The notes under the pieces were generated by a model. The model saw nothing but the letters and a program-made list of their open reading frames with translations. It was not told the origin of the DNA and made no database searches. Positions 11,640 through 21,929 of a stretch of 61,986 nucleotides of DNA are shown one piece after another (position 1 is the stretch's first letter; each line of letters begins with the position of its first letter). This DNA is from Gnetum montanum (lineage: Eukaryota; Streptophyta; Gnetopsida; Gnetales; Gnetaceae). Made by a program: the position numbers and the translations under genes. The stretch is taken from positions 37,162-99,147 of the forward strand of contig MNCI01002118.1 of the NCBI GenBank assembly GCA_015680685.1, written 5' to 3'.

Positions 11640-12783
11640 TGAGGATCATTGGACTTAGAAGGGGGGGGGGGGGGGGGTGAATAATTTTTTCAAATCAACA
11701 TTTCTTCAACACAAAGCACACACCAATATATGTGGTTCCCCAACTTAGGTACTTCACACTTGAAGGGTAGTTCACTTGCACACCTCTAGACTTATTTCTC
11801 TCAAACTATGGTTTCAAGGGTATCACACCCTATACAAGCTCTAAGCTTCACTCCAGAGTGATTCAACCCCAAAAATACACTCAACCCCAGAAGGTCCGAA
11901 AAAGCTTAGAAAGTGGTTTTTAGGATCTCACAACCTTTATAACTTGAGCTCCACTCTGGAGTATTCTAACACTACACCAATAATCAATCCCATAGGATCC
12001 CAACAACCTCAAGGATGATGCCTTCTTGTAAGAAGCACATCAACCCCATAGGAAAATAAAATAAAAAAAAGAATTATAAAGAAATGATGCAACTGATTTG
12101 TTGGTCCTTGTACTTTGAGGTATAGCACACTAATCTCTTAGAACAGTACAAAAGATAGTACAATGAGGCATATGAATACAAAGAAAAATGTTCAAAATGA
12201 TTTATTGATGTTGACACTTACTTGCACACTCAACTATTTTCATTTCCCAAGAGAATGAAGTCTTCTTTTAGTTTTGATGCTTCCAAAATCACCTCAAAAT
12301 TTGTGCAATGGCTATCTAATAGCTATGGAAGACATCTTCTTCGAGATTGGGACATCTCACTATTCAAACTTGAATTTTGGATAGACATCTAATACCCATA
12401 GGAGATGTCTTCTAGGAGACATCTATATGTAGGCATCTTCTCCACATAGTAGATGTCTACTATTTTTGCAAGACATCTTCTCTACTTCTTATGTACTTCA
12501 GCCAAGATGTATTCTGCTTCTTGTAAACATCTTCTTTGTTTTGGGCTTTACTTCTTGAGGCTTCCTTTCATTGATTTGGCTCATCCCATAATCCTGGTAA
12601 TTTCTTCATTTTTGTGTAGTCTTCATCTTTATCCTTGCTCCCAGTTCTTGAGTCTTTATTTTGACATCTCTTTGTAGATGTCATTCTTGGGCTCTCCATG
12701 TTCTTGTCCTATAAATACAACAACCACACAAACATCTTTTGTTCTCTATTTTCCTTAAGGTTTGACATACCAAAAGGTTAACA
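11640..12783 (-). repeat. 3' LTR of the Copia element
   Basis: It aligns end to end with 17350-18501, with scattered substitutions and small indels. Both copies are crowded with AGACATCT/AGATGTCT words in the section 12328-12680 (18030-18390 in the other copy). A run of 17 G at 11661-11677 replaces GGGGGAAA in the sister LTR. Confidence 0.85.
11661..11677 (+). repeat. Homopolymer of 17 G
   Basis: A run of 17 G close to the LTR edge. The sister LTR at 17371-17375 has only five G. It may be slippage expansion or a sequencing artefact. Confidence 0.9.
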
Positions 12784-14900
12784 ATCTCACCCTTTTTAAT
12801 AATGTCCAAAACTTAAGAAAATGGATGAGTATAATCATGAAATCATAAAATATAGCTACTAATAACTTCTCCCCCTTTTTGGACATGAATAAAAAGGATA
12901 ACAAAAATTAAATAATCAAGATAGATGAATTATAATGATAGTCAAGGTGATCACTAAGATAATGGCTCTAATGTTCAAGGTATATTGTAGAGAGCACATG
13001 AAATCTAAAAATGAGACTATAAAGAGAAAAACTTTTCTTTATAAAAAAAACGTCATAAAAACTCTCCCCCTTTGTGGGTAGCACTCAAAAGGAGGGGATA
13101 ATGAAAAGGATCTATTAAAATAGCTGCAAACTATTTCATGAGATAAACATCGTGTTACAATCCCATAGAGATATAGTTAGTTTAATGAATATACATATCT
13201 TAGCACTAATTTCATAGGGCTGATGATGTCAAATCAATTTCCATCAAGAGGTTCTCCTATCTATCCAAAAAATTAAAATTAATGAATCACAACTAATCCA
13301 AATACAACAAAGCCAAGTTCGTAGTATTTAATACCAAAGGCTAAAGTCCAAATTTTGACCCTTGAAGAACAACCTATCTCTAGACCAATAAGGCATTAGT
13401 AGCAAATAACTAATATATCATGATTCTATAATCATCCAATATTCTCCTCCTCTTGAAACATCAAAAAAAGATAAGGAATAGCAATTTCATGGAAGCCAAG
13501 TAAAAACATGCATATTCAACTTTTAAGATAAAGCAACACATCTTATCATCCAAACTATATCAAAAGATCAAACACAAAGAATCATCTTTTTACTCCAAAA
13601 AAATCATAAACTAATATATGATAATCATGTTAACAGAAAAAATAGCATATATATATATATATATACCTCATTTCTTACCAAAAGAGATCATGAACATCTT
13701 TTTGAGTTCCAATCTACCATCGTGAGTGCTTCTCAACTCATACTTGCAATAGGGGCCTTAGGTACTTAAAATGGTATCAAATGAATATGCTTTTCCTTCT
13801 TGATTTCTGATATAGGTGCCAGAGATTGGAAACTTGCAATTATGATATCATATCCTTAAGAGAATTACCCAAGGCTTCCCCTACATAGATGCTCCCCCTA
13901 CATATATGATCCATCTTTTGAAACATCTATTGTAATTCTTTCTTGTTTCTTTGATCATAATAAATCTATTGTAGAAAGATTAGTATACTCCTCTTGAGCC
14001 TTTTAGGATCTCCATGTTGCATAGAAAATCTAAGATCAAGTATGGAGACTAAGGTCTCCCATTAGTTATGTAAAAAAAAATCTAAAACACTCCCAAACAT
14101 AGCAAAACTCATTCAAATCATCATAGGAAAATAGACATAAATATCACAAATACATAGAGAATTACATAAGAGACTATGAGATGTCTCCATAAATTTGGAG
14201 TTTCCAAATCAAAATCAAGTTTGAAAATAATGCCTCCTACTAATAGCATTTTAAGACAAAGATAAAAATTAATCCATGTGTTCAAGAAATTCTTTGTGAA
14301 ATTTTACTCTTCTTAGAAGATACATTAAACGTACCAATTTTAACAACTTTAATTATCTTACACCAAAACAAATTGGAAGACAAAAGGCTTTTGGTTCATG
14401 AACTACATCAAAGGGTTTTAAACATCTTGAAACCAATACATGCTAGTTAAGAACCCAAAAGATGAATTTTCAATAAAAAATTTTAAAAGTAGAACAAGCT
14501 CTTATTTAACTATAAACTAAGCTAATCTAGTTTAATAACTACACTTACCATTACTTACCTTTCTTGTTGAAGAGAATGAAGGTTCCTAGTAAGATTGAGA
14601 ATGAGATTCCTCTTTTGAGGTTTCTCCTTTCACAAAAACTTAGATGATCTCCAAGGCTTGGCTCCCTTTCACTAAATTTTTGGAGACAATCCTCTCATTC
14701 TCATGTTCCTCCTCTTGATTCCTCAAACTTTCTTGACTCCCCTATGATCTATCTACCTATTCCTTTTACCCTATAAAAATCCCTTTTTGGGTACATTTGA
14801 ATAAGACTAAAGAGTCTTATGGTACAACCAAGCACTCATGTAATAATATTTTAAATTTCATTTCTATTGTTTATGCCCAAATTTATTACAATAATAACAT
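12784..14900 (-). other. Non-coding interior of the Copia element
   Basis: AT-rich sequence lying where pol should be. It contains several purine-rich words on the minus strand resembling extra polypurine tracts (AAAGGGGGAGAAG near 12880, CAAAGGGGGAGAG near 13070) and an AT microsatellite near 13645-13666. I could not find the GAG-prepeptide, integrase or RT motifs of Copia pol on either strand. Confidence 0.6.
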
Positions 14901-15561
14901 CTAACTTTTCCATTGTAAGTGTTCATACCATGGAGCTACTCTTGGTGGAGACGTAGTACCGGTTGACTCTTCAATTTTTGAAGATGCCTTTTGTTCAATA
15001 GTTTGTACAAATGTTTCTCCTTTTGAGTAACACCCTAGTCCACTTTTATCATGTGGACTTCTTCCTTGTCTTAATATCATCCAAAGAAATTCTTTCCCTT
15101 TAACCAGCCTTTCATTCACAAGTTTTACATTTACAAGCTCTTCCTTCATTTGCTCACAAGACTTGGTTAGCTCTTTATTCTCAACCCTGAGGTTTGAGAT
15201 TCTTTTAGTAAGATCTAAAATCTTTGAATTTAAGGAACAAATGTCTTGATCCTTAATTTTTACATGTTTGCTCAAATTAGTGCAAAGATTTTGCAATGAT
15301 AAAAGTTCATTGCACAAAAGTTCATACCTTTCTTCCTTAGTTTCAAATTCATTGTCTAAGATGCTAGCATCATCATCTATAAGGCTTATACAAAGAAGGT
15401 GTGAATTTTATGCATCATCATCCACCTCTTCCTCACTTTTCTTTCCATCATTGCAACTTGTATATAAGTTTGTCTTCTTCATATCCTCATCATTTCTATC
15501 CCTCTACTGTAACCTGTTGATGAGTGGCGAGGTACCCCTACACTCCACCATACGAATACGN

Positions 15562-16094
15562 TTACAGTAGAGGGATAGAAATGATGAGGATATGAAGAAG
15601 ACAAACTTATATACAAGTTGCAATGATGGAAAGAAAAGTGAGGAAGAGGTGGATGATGATGCATAAAATTCACACCTTCTTTGTATAAGCCTTATAGATG
15701 ATGATGCTAGCATCTTAGACAATGAATTTGAAACTAAGGAAGAAAGGTATGAACTTTTGTGCAATGAACTTTTATCATTGCAAAATCTTTGCACTAATTT
15801 GAGCAAACATGTAAAAATTAAGGATCAAGACATTTGTTCCTTAAATTCAAAGATTTTAGATCTTACTAAAAGAATCTCAAACCTCAGGGTTGAGAATAAA
15901 GAGCTAACCAAGTCTTGTGAGCAAATGAAGGAAGAGCTTGTAAATGTAAAACTTGTGAATGAAAGGCTGGTTAAAGGGAAAGAATTTCTTTGGATGATAT
16001 TAAGACAAGGAAGAAGTCCACATGATAAAAGTGGACTAGGGTGTTACTCAAAAGGAGAAACATTTGTACAAACTATTGAACAAAAGGCATCTTC
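15562..16094 (+). other. Probable assembly artefact: inverted copy of 14979-15511
   Basis: This stretch is the reverse complement of the Copia gag segment immediately left of the LTR insertion; translations of both arms are identical over the compared region. It begins right after a single N (15561) and ends at the N run. Other repeat pairs in the window differ markedly, so a perfect copy here is best explained by one contig end placed twice in opposite orientation. The open frame reading through it should not be annotated as a second gene. Confidence 0.75.
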
Positions 16095-16229
16095 NNNNNN
16101 NNNNNNNNNNNNNNNNNNNNNNNNNNNNNNNNNNNNNNNNNNNNNNNNNNNNNNNNNNNNNNNNNNNNNNNNNNNNNNNNNNNNNNNNNNNNNNNNNNNN
16201 NNNNNNNNNNNNNNNNNNNNNNNNNNNNN
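16095..16229. other. Assembly gap (N run)
   Basis: 135 N. It lies inside the Athila LTR insertion and presumably hides the middle of that LTR. Confidence 0.99.
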
Positions 16230-16246
16230 AAGGGAGTGCCGCCTCT

Positions 16247-16255
16247 TATTTATAG
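16247..16255 (-). promoter_or_regulatory. TATA box of LTR C
   Basis: CTATAAATA on the minus strand, 116 bases inside the LTR and followed by AGAGGCGGCACTCCC, nearly the same as in LTR G at the window end. Confidence 0.65.
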
Positions 16256-17335
16256 ATATGGTGGCGGGATGCGATATCGCGTACGTGATATCGCAGGAGA
16301 AGACGCGATATCGCGTACGCGATATCGCATGGGATGCGATATCGTGGCCTACTATAAATCGCGTCTCATCACCTGTCATTACTAAAATATTCGAAGGCCA
16401 CATGACCTCTTCCATCACATACCCAACATTCTATTCAAGAGGAATCAAAGTTAGAATTTGAAAAAGTTCTATTTCTTTCCTTACCTATTTCCTTACCTCT
16501 AAATTGATTGGATCCTTGTTGATTGGAATTCTTACTTCTTCTTACCATAAGACTTTGCAACCTTCTTAAGAGAAGAGCGATCTCTTCTTTATTTCTTGTA
16601 TCTTGTTCAGCAAGTTCCTTTTCTTTGGAGGTTGATTTCAAGGCTATGGATTTTTCTTGAATAGCCCCTTCACTTATGAGGTTCATTTCATAAACAATAA
16701 GAGCACTTTGAATCTCTTCGAATTTCAAAATAGAAAAGTTTCAAATCTTCTCCATGGCTATGACCTTTGGTCTAAATTTTGGTTGGAGAGTTCTAATCAT
16801 TTTAAATATGACATCACTTTCAGGTAAATCTTTACCAGTCCCTATAATAGCCACAACAAGATCATTTTCTCTAGAGAAATAATATTTTATTTTCTCACCT
16901 TCTCTCATTTTGAGCTTATCATGCTCACTTTGCAAAACTAAGAGTCTATATTGCTTAACTATTAAAGTTCCCTCATAAGTAGCCTTTAAAGTTGCCCAAA
17001 CTTCTTTGGCCATTTTACAACTAGCTAATCTATTAAATTTAGGTTTTTTCAAAGCACAATATAAATATTTGTTTTCTTTTGAATCAAACAAAAACTTATC
17101 TTTTTTCCTCTTGCATTCAATTGCTCTGAATCTTTATGGCTTTTGTTATCCTGTCAACGAGTGATGTGTAGCCTTCTAGGATGGACTCCCACACTTCAAA
17201 TTTCATGGACTTAAAGAACCTTTGCATTCTTACCTTCCAATAGGAAAAGTTAAAATCATCAAACATCAATGAATTTGTGTAAGATGTCCCCTCAATAGTT
17301 CACTCTTGAAGTTGATGATGAGAAAAGAGCACCAA

Positions 17336-17347
17336 GCTCTAATGCCA
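17336..17347 (-). promoter_or_regulatory. tRNA-iMet primer-binding site of the Copia element
   Basis: The minus strand reads TGGCATTAGAGC, two transitions from the standard plant site TGGTATCAGAGC, two bases inside the right LTR. This orients the element on the minus strand. Confidence 0.8.
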
Positions 17348-17349
17348 CT

Positions 17350-18501
17350 TGAGAATCATTGAACTTAGAAGGGGGAAATGAATAAGTTCACCAAATCAAA
17401 ATTTCTTCAACACAAATCACACATCAATTTACATGGTTTCCCAACTTGGATACTCCACACTCATAGGGTAGTTCACTTGCACATCTTTGGACTTGTTTCT
17501 TTCAAACTGTGATTTGAAGGGTACCATACCCTATACAAGCTCTAAGCTTCACTCTAGAGTGATTCGATGTAATAAATCCACTCAACCCCACAGGGTCCCA
17601 ACAAGCTTAGAAAGTGGTTTCTAGGATCCCACAACCTTTACAACTTGAGCTCTACTCTGGAGTATTATGGTGCTACACCAACACTCAATCCGATAGGATC
17701 CCAACAAGCTCAAGGACAATTCCTTCTCACAAGAAGCACATCAATCTTGCAAGCAACAAAAGAGAAACAATAATTACAAGGAAATGATGTAACTAATTTT
17801 TTGGTCCTTGTACTTTGAGGTACAACATATTGATCTCTTCCAATAGTACAAAAGATAGTACAATGAAGCACGCAAATATAAAGAATAATGTACAAAATGA
17901 TTGATTGATGTTGACACTTGCTTGCACACTCAACTATTTTCATTCTCCAAGAGAATGAAGCCTTCTTATAGCCTTGATGCTTTTGAAATCACCTCGACAT
18001 TCATGCAATGGCTATCTAACAACTAGGAGAAACGTCTTCTTCAAGATTGGGATGTCTCACTATTCAAACTTGAATTCTAGGTAGATGCCTAATACCCAAG
18101 GGAGACCTCTTCTAGGAGACATCTATATGTAGACACCTTCTCCACATAGTATATGTCTTCTATTTTTGCAAGACATCTTCTCTGCTTCTTATATACTTTA
18201 GCCAAGACATATTCTGCTTCTTATAAACGTCTTCTTAGTTTTTGGGCTTTGTTTCCTAAGGCTTCCTTTCATTGATTTAGCTCATCCATGATCTTGGGAA
18301 CGTCTTCATTTTTCTGTAGTCTTCATCTTTGTCCTTGATCCCAATTCAGTTCTTGAGTCTTCACTTTAACATCTCTTTGTAGATGTCATTTCTTGGGCTC
18401 TCTTTGTGGTCTCCATGTTCTTGTCCTATAAACACAATAACCACACAAACATCCTTTATTCTCCATTTTCCTTAAGGTTTTAACATACCAAAAGGTCAAC
18501 A
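17350..18501 (-). repeat. 5' LTR of the Copia element
   Basis: 1152 bp, sister of 11640-12783. It starts TGAGAATCATTGAACTTAG and ends CCAAAAGGTCAACA on the plus strand. The motif cluster AGACATCT/AGATGTCT occupies 18030-18390. Confidence 0.85.
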
Positions 18502-19690
18502 AATGATTCTTACTAAATTTGGTAGATCTAAAATCTTTAGGCATGTACATTAAATATAATCTCTCATATTTTGATTTTATTTCCTTCTACAACTTTGGAA
18601 TGAATTAAATAATTAGTTTTAATTATATTTTGATGTGGATTTGAGTTTGAATATATTATTTTTCTAGTAGCCTATCATGTTATGTTGATGAATCTAAATT
18701 TTTATGTTACAAATATCTATTTCCATGCTTACCTCTCTTTATCATTTGTTGTTTGGCATAAATTAATCTTTTTTCTAAGGTTGATGGAACCTTTTGAATT
18801 AATTATTTGCATTTTCTTATTATTATTTCTGATTTCAAAGAAATGAACCTTCATATCTAAATGTTCAAACTATCAACTTTTATACCAAACTAGTTACACA
18901 TGAAAATATGCATGTAGGATCATGAACTTGCTTTTCTCCTTACCTAATATTGGACAACATGAGTAGCAATTACATATCTCATCATATCTCCCTCAATTAT
19001 CAACATTTTTACATAATTTTTGATTTTTTAAAAAATTTTAAATGCTAGGAACATGCTAGTTAAATTTCACAACAATACCTTAATATTGTAGAAGATATAT
19101 TTTGAAGAAATTAGATAACCACATTTGCTGGAATTCCTAGAAGTCCAAAAAGATTAGAGGATAACTCTAATTTTTAAGTGGTTCTTAAATTAATTCCTTT
19201 CTTAACCTATAGGAAATCTCATAAGAATTTTAGAGATATAAATTTCATTAACCAAACTCTTTGTAGATTCCAAGATCTCATGACTCTTATTAAGGCATTA
19301 TGTTATGATGGTTTTGCACTAATTATCCAAATCATGTAAACATTGGATGGTGACTAATTTGCAAGATACAAATCCAAGATGGAAATTGTAAAACACAATG
19401 TTTAAAATGATATTTATATGTGTCTAATCTTACATTGAAAACCCAAACATCAAAACATAGTGATTACTTCTTATTAATAGAAAAAGGAGAAGCATTAGGA
19501 TTTTTATTAACCTAGTACATGGGAAAAAATGGTGATGAATACATGAACCTAACAAACAATCATTTTGGTATGAACTTGATGGTATGCTAAAGAAAATATA
19601 TGGGTTCTACCCTTTTCATGCCTATTTATGTGCTCAACCTTATGCCAACTTAAAAATTCAACCTAGACACAAATTACTTAAATATAGGAT
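18502..19690. other. Unassigned AT-rich sequence
   Basis: About 1.2 kb right of the Copia element. It could be the diverged 3' end of the LINE at 19691-20982, since it lies in the right place, but I see no zinc or RNase H motif and no poly-T run that would mark a LINE tail. Nothing else is recognisable. Confidence 0.4.
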
Positions 19691-20982
19691 GAGTACTAAT
19701 AGAAAGATCTTGATGAATAAGACACCATAAAAAATATGAGTTTTTGTAAAGTTACAAGCTCTCCAAATATATTTCATTTTTCTTGTCCAAAATTACAACG
19801 ATAATTGTATAATCTATTCCTTATTGAATTTGTTATAAATAAAATCACTCTTTGTAATAATCTCATATGTATCTTTGGAGTTAAAGAAAAAACAAATCTA
19901 CCATCCTTCCAAAAAATGTCTAGAAAAGCCTTATGTAAACTATTATCAAACTTAAATAAACTCTCAAGATTAGAAACTAAATTTTTAAAACCTTTTTTTT
20001 CTGTTTCTATTTAAACCATAGAGGTTAAAAGCCTTCTTCCATGTAATCCATCTATCATGCATACATAGAGAGGAAACTACAATGATACCAAACTTTCTCC
20101 AAGTGGTACATAGTCTTGGTGCATTAGTAACTTAAGATCCTTCATTAAAAGGAAGGCACCATGGGCTAATTTACTTAAGAATATCTTTTGAAATTATAAT
20201 ATGATTGTAATTCCAATACTTACTAAGCTTTCACCATGTCTTCCAAATTTGTATAAGAACTAGAACTAGGAATAGAAATGGCCTAAGGAAAAAGCAAATA
20301 ATGAAGAAAGTTATTAGAAGACTAATTATTATCATTTTTAGGTTTTTCTTCCATAAGTATATTCCTTAAAAGGAGCATCCAAACATCATCTCCATTAATA
20401 TAGTTTTTAATCCATCTTATTGGAATAAAAATACCCTAATTATAACAAGTAATGAGGCAAGCTCTCCATCTTTCTTCCTGCTAATGCAAATATCTTACGT
20501 AACTATAGAAAAACCTTTTCTATGTTTCTTAGCAAATCAAAGAAACTAATGAATAATAGAATTAATTTTATCTTAAAAAATTTTAAAAGGAGCCCAATAA
20601 TTGGATTAATAAACATGAATTGACTAAAGCATCTACTTAATAACTAAAGCTTTGCTAGCAATCGTAAGCTTTTTTTTCTTTCCATTTATCAACCTTAATT
20701 TCATTTTTATCAACCACATAATTCAATAAAATAGTAATATTAGGCTCAAAAGAAAAATGTATTTCTAAATTTTTAAAGATAGAATCTTTCTTTAATACTT
20801 TTCAAGGATTAAGACTAACCCATTTATCACTATTTTCATTATCATAAATAGTAGATTTTTACCAATTAATACAAGAGATAGATAACATGCAATAATCTTT
20901 CACTCTAACAATTATTGATATGTTATAAAGAATTATTAATTATTAAAAAATAATCATCTACAAAGTGCATACTAAGTAATTA
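19691..20982 (-). pseudogene. L1-type LINE, RT C-terminal part
   Basis: Aligns along its length with 34430-35720. On the minus strand it shows the catalytic box FVDD at 20953-20964 and the later RT region (for example the phrase equivalent to CTTWSRFGITGVSCLHMHDRW in the sister copy). It is broken by many stops. The homology stops at 20982, where pararetroviral sequence begins. The N-terminal half of what may be the same LINE lies at 51349-53008, beyond the virus and the long-LTR element; about 0.6 kb of RT between the halves is missing. Confidence 0.7.
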
Positions 20983-21458
20983 CAGGACCACGAAGTGCTC
21001 AACAACATTCTACTCATCTGATGCCAGCTGTTTGCCAACTAGTTTGTGCACAATTATTTCATATCATTATTACAATGGAGCAAATTAGAAAATGCACTAT
21101 GTCTGACATTCCAGCACATCAACTTGTTCAAAGAAGTAACCGACTTCTAGAATGAAGTAAAGGTAGAAAAACCACCACTTACCTTAGAAGATTCCCAAGA
21201 TGTGTCATCACCACCAAGTCTCTTAGAGGAAATGGTCCAACTTGTTCACAATTGTCCAAATTTCCAAAGATCATGATCCAAAATGTGTGGGGTCCATCAG
21301 GAAATAATTAAAGCCTTGTAATAATGCATGACTACGTGTCATGAAGATAGTATTTCCATAGAATGTGTGGTGTGATATGTTAGCACATGCTAGAAGTTTG
21401 GTTATACAATAATTGAGCTCAACCTTATCCAAGGTTGGCTCTCCCCATCTCCTAGATC
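20983..21458 (+). pseudogene. Pararetroviral polyprotein tail
   Basis: Aligns closely with 26210-26685, the sequence that follows RNase H in the first unit. Translations are Glu/Pro/Ser-rich near 21120-21240 and carry stops. It is the left edge of the viral block; the join to the LINE at 20982/20983 has no target duplication that I can see. Confidence 0.6.
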
Positions 21459-21468
21459 TATATAAAGG
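21459..21468 (+). promoter_or_regulatory. Pararetroviral TATA box, copy 1
   Basis: TATATAAAGG sits in a segment repeated at 26686-26697, upstream of a leader that ends at a tRNA-Met primer site. This is where the full-length viral transcript would start in caulimovirids. Confidence 0.6.
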
Positions 21469-21489
21469 CATGTATACCTCCATTGTAAA

Positions 21490-21907
21490 TCATCATAGAA
21501 GAAGGAATAGATTTTCAAGCTTTGTAGCTTTGATAAAGCTTTTGTAGTCACTATGTGTGATTGAAGGTTCTTAAGTGAATCAAACCCTTCTTGCTGCTAG
21601 TTAATTCTCGATGCAAGGAGTAGGAAGAGTGTTTTGTTACCTTTCAATGGGTATCACGCAATGTCTTGAAGTCTTAACTAATTACTTAGGGATGTTCCAT
21701 CTAGATTCTACGATCGTGTTGTGATCTTCATACTCTTCTTTCATACTCCGTCTCTTCTCCATACTCGCCCTATGCATTATCACCATCACCTATGGCATCA
21801 TTTTTCCCATCACCTAGCACCTTCCATGCCCGTATTAATGGCACCATCTTTGATCACTTGTTAAGCCAAAACCCTAAAAATCTGCTTAAATGATCTGCAC
21901 CCCAAAA
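21490..21907 (+). other. Pararetroviral leader, copy 1
   Basis: Non-coding stretch between TATA box and primer site, aligned with 26720-27130 and, for its second half, with 29441-29679. It includes the shared words CTTGAAGTCTTAACT and AAGCCAAAACCCTAAAAATC. Confidence 0.6.
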
Positions 21908-21920
21908 TGGTATTGGAGCC
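21908..21920 (+). promoter_or_regulatory. tRNA-Met primer site, pararetrovirus copy 1
   Basis: TGGTATTGGAGCC, two changes from the caulimovirid and Copia consensus TGGTATCAGAGCC. It lies at the end of the leader, with the first coding region starting just downstream. Confidence 0.75.
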
Positions 21921-21929
21921 TTTGTAGAT

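Larger units (their letters stand above)
15513..16376 (-). repeat. Athila LTR C inserted in Copia gag, TSD CCTGT
   Basis: CCTGT at 15513-15517 precedes TGATGAGTGGCGAGGTACC, and CTCATCA at 16365-16371 is followed by CCTGT at 16372-16376. Between these termini only 43 bases of the left end and 142 of the right end are genuine LTR. The rest is an inverted copy of flanking Copia gag plus a run of N. On the minus strand the right part starts with TGATGAGACGCGA, then a dense GATATCGCG palindrome cassette and TATA box (16247-16255). It is probably a solo LTR of roughly 0.8 kb broken by misassembly; a full element hidden by the gap is possible. Confidence 0.8.
14901..17315 (-). pseudogene. Copia UBN2-type gag, interrupted
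   Basis: Reading right to left: FDDFNFSYWKVRMQRFFKS near 17270-17210 (the usual F-G-YW-RM start), KMAKEVWATLKATYEGT (about 17010), a DLPESDVIFKMIRTLQPKF stretch (about 16820), a Lys/Glu-rich part (16435-16728), then a zinc knuckle near 16425-16380 whose last Cys is Tyr. An Athila LTR is inserted in the knuckle (15513-16371). The frame resumes as a long coiled coil (15310-15080) ending in RSPHDKSGLGC, a motif seen near the C-terminus of many plant Copia gag proteins. Stops occur at several places. It would have formed the particle core. Confidence 0.85.
11640..18501 (-). mobile_element. Copia-type non-autonomous element, LTR to LTR
   Basis: Two direct repeats of about 1.15 kb (11640-12783 and 17350-18501) begin TGAG and end ACA on the plus strand; read on the minus strand they begin TGTTGACC or TGTTAACC and end TCTCA. 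Between them lie, in minus orientation, a tRNA-iMet primer site, a UBN2-type gag and a 2.1-kb non-coding tract ending in a purine-rich stretch (AAAAAGGGTGAGA, 12784-12800) beside the left LTR. No protease, integrase or RT is visible, so it needed pol in trans. Flanks GATGA (11635-11639) and AATGA (18502-18506) look like a target duplication with one change. An Athila LTR is nested inside. Confidence 0.85.

Noticed and set aside
12705-12720. CTATAAATA on the plus strand of the Copia LTR as its promoter
   Set aside because: Gag and the primer site place transcription on the minus strand. The plus-strand TATA could at most be an antisense promoter.
13645-13666. AT dinucleotide run as a regulatory site
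   Set aside because: A simple microsatellite in a non-coding interior.
15757-16461. A 234-codon plus-strand ORF spanning the N run
   Set aside because: It is the inverted duplicate of Copia gag followed by N and LTR sequence; a misassembly product, not a gene.
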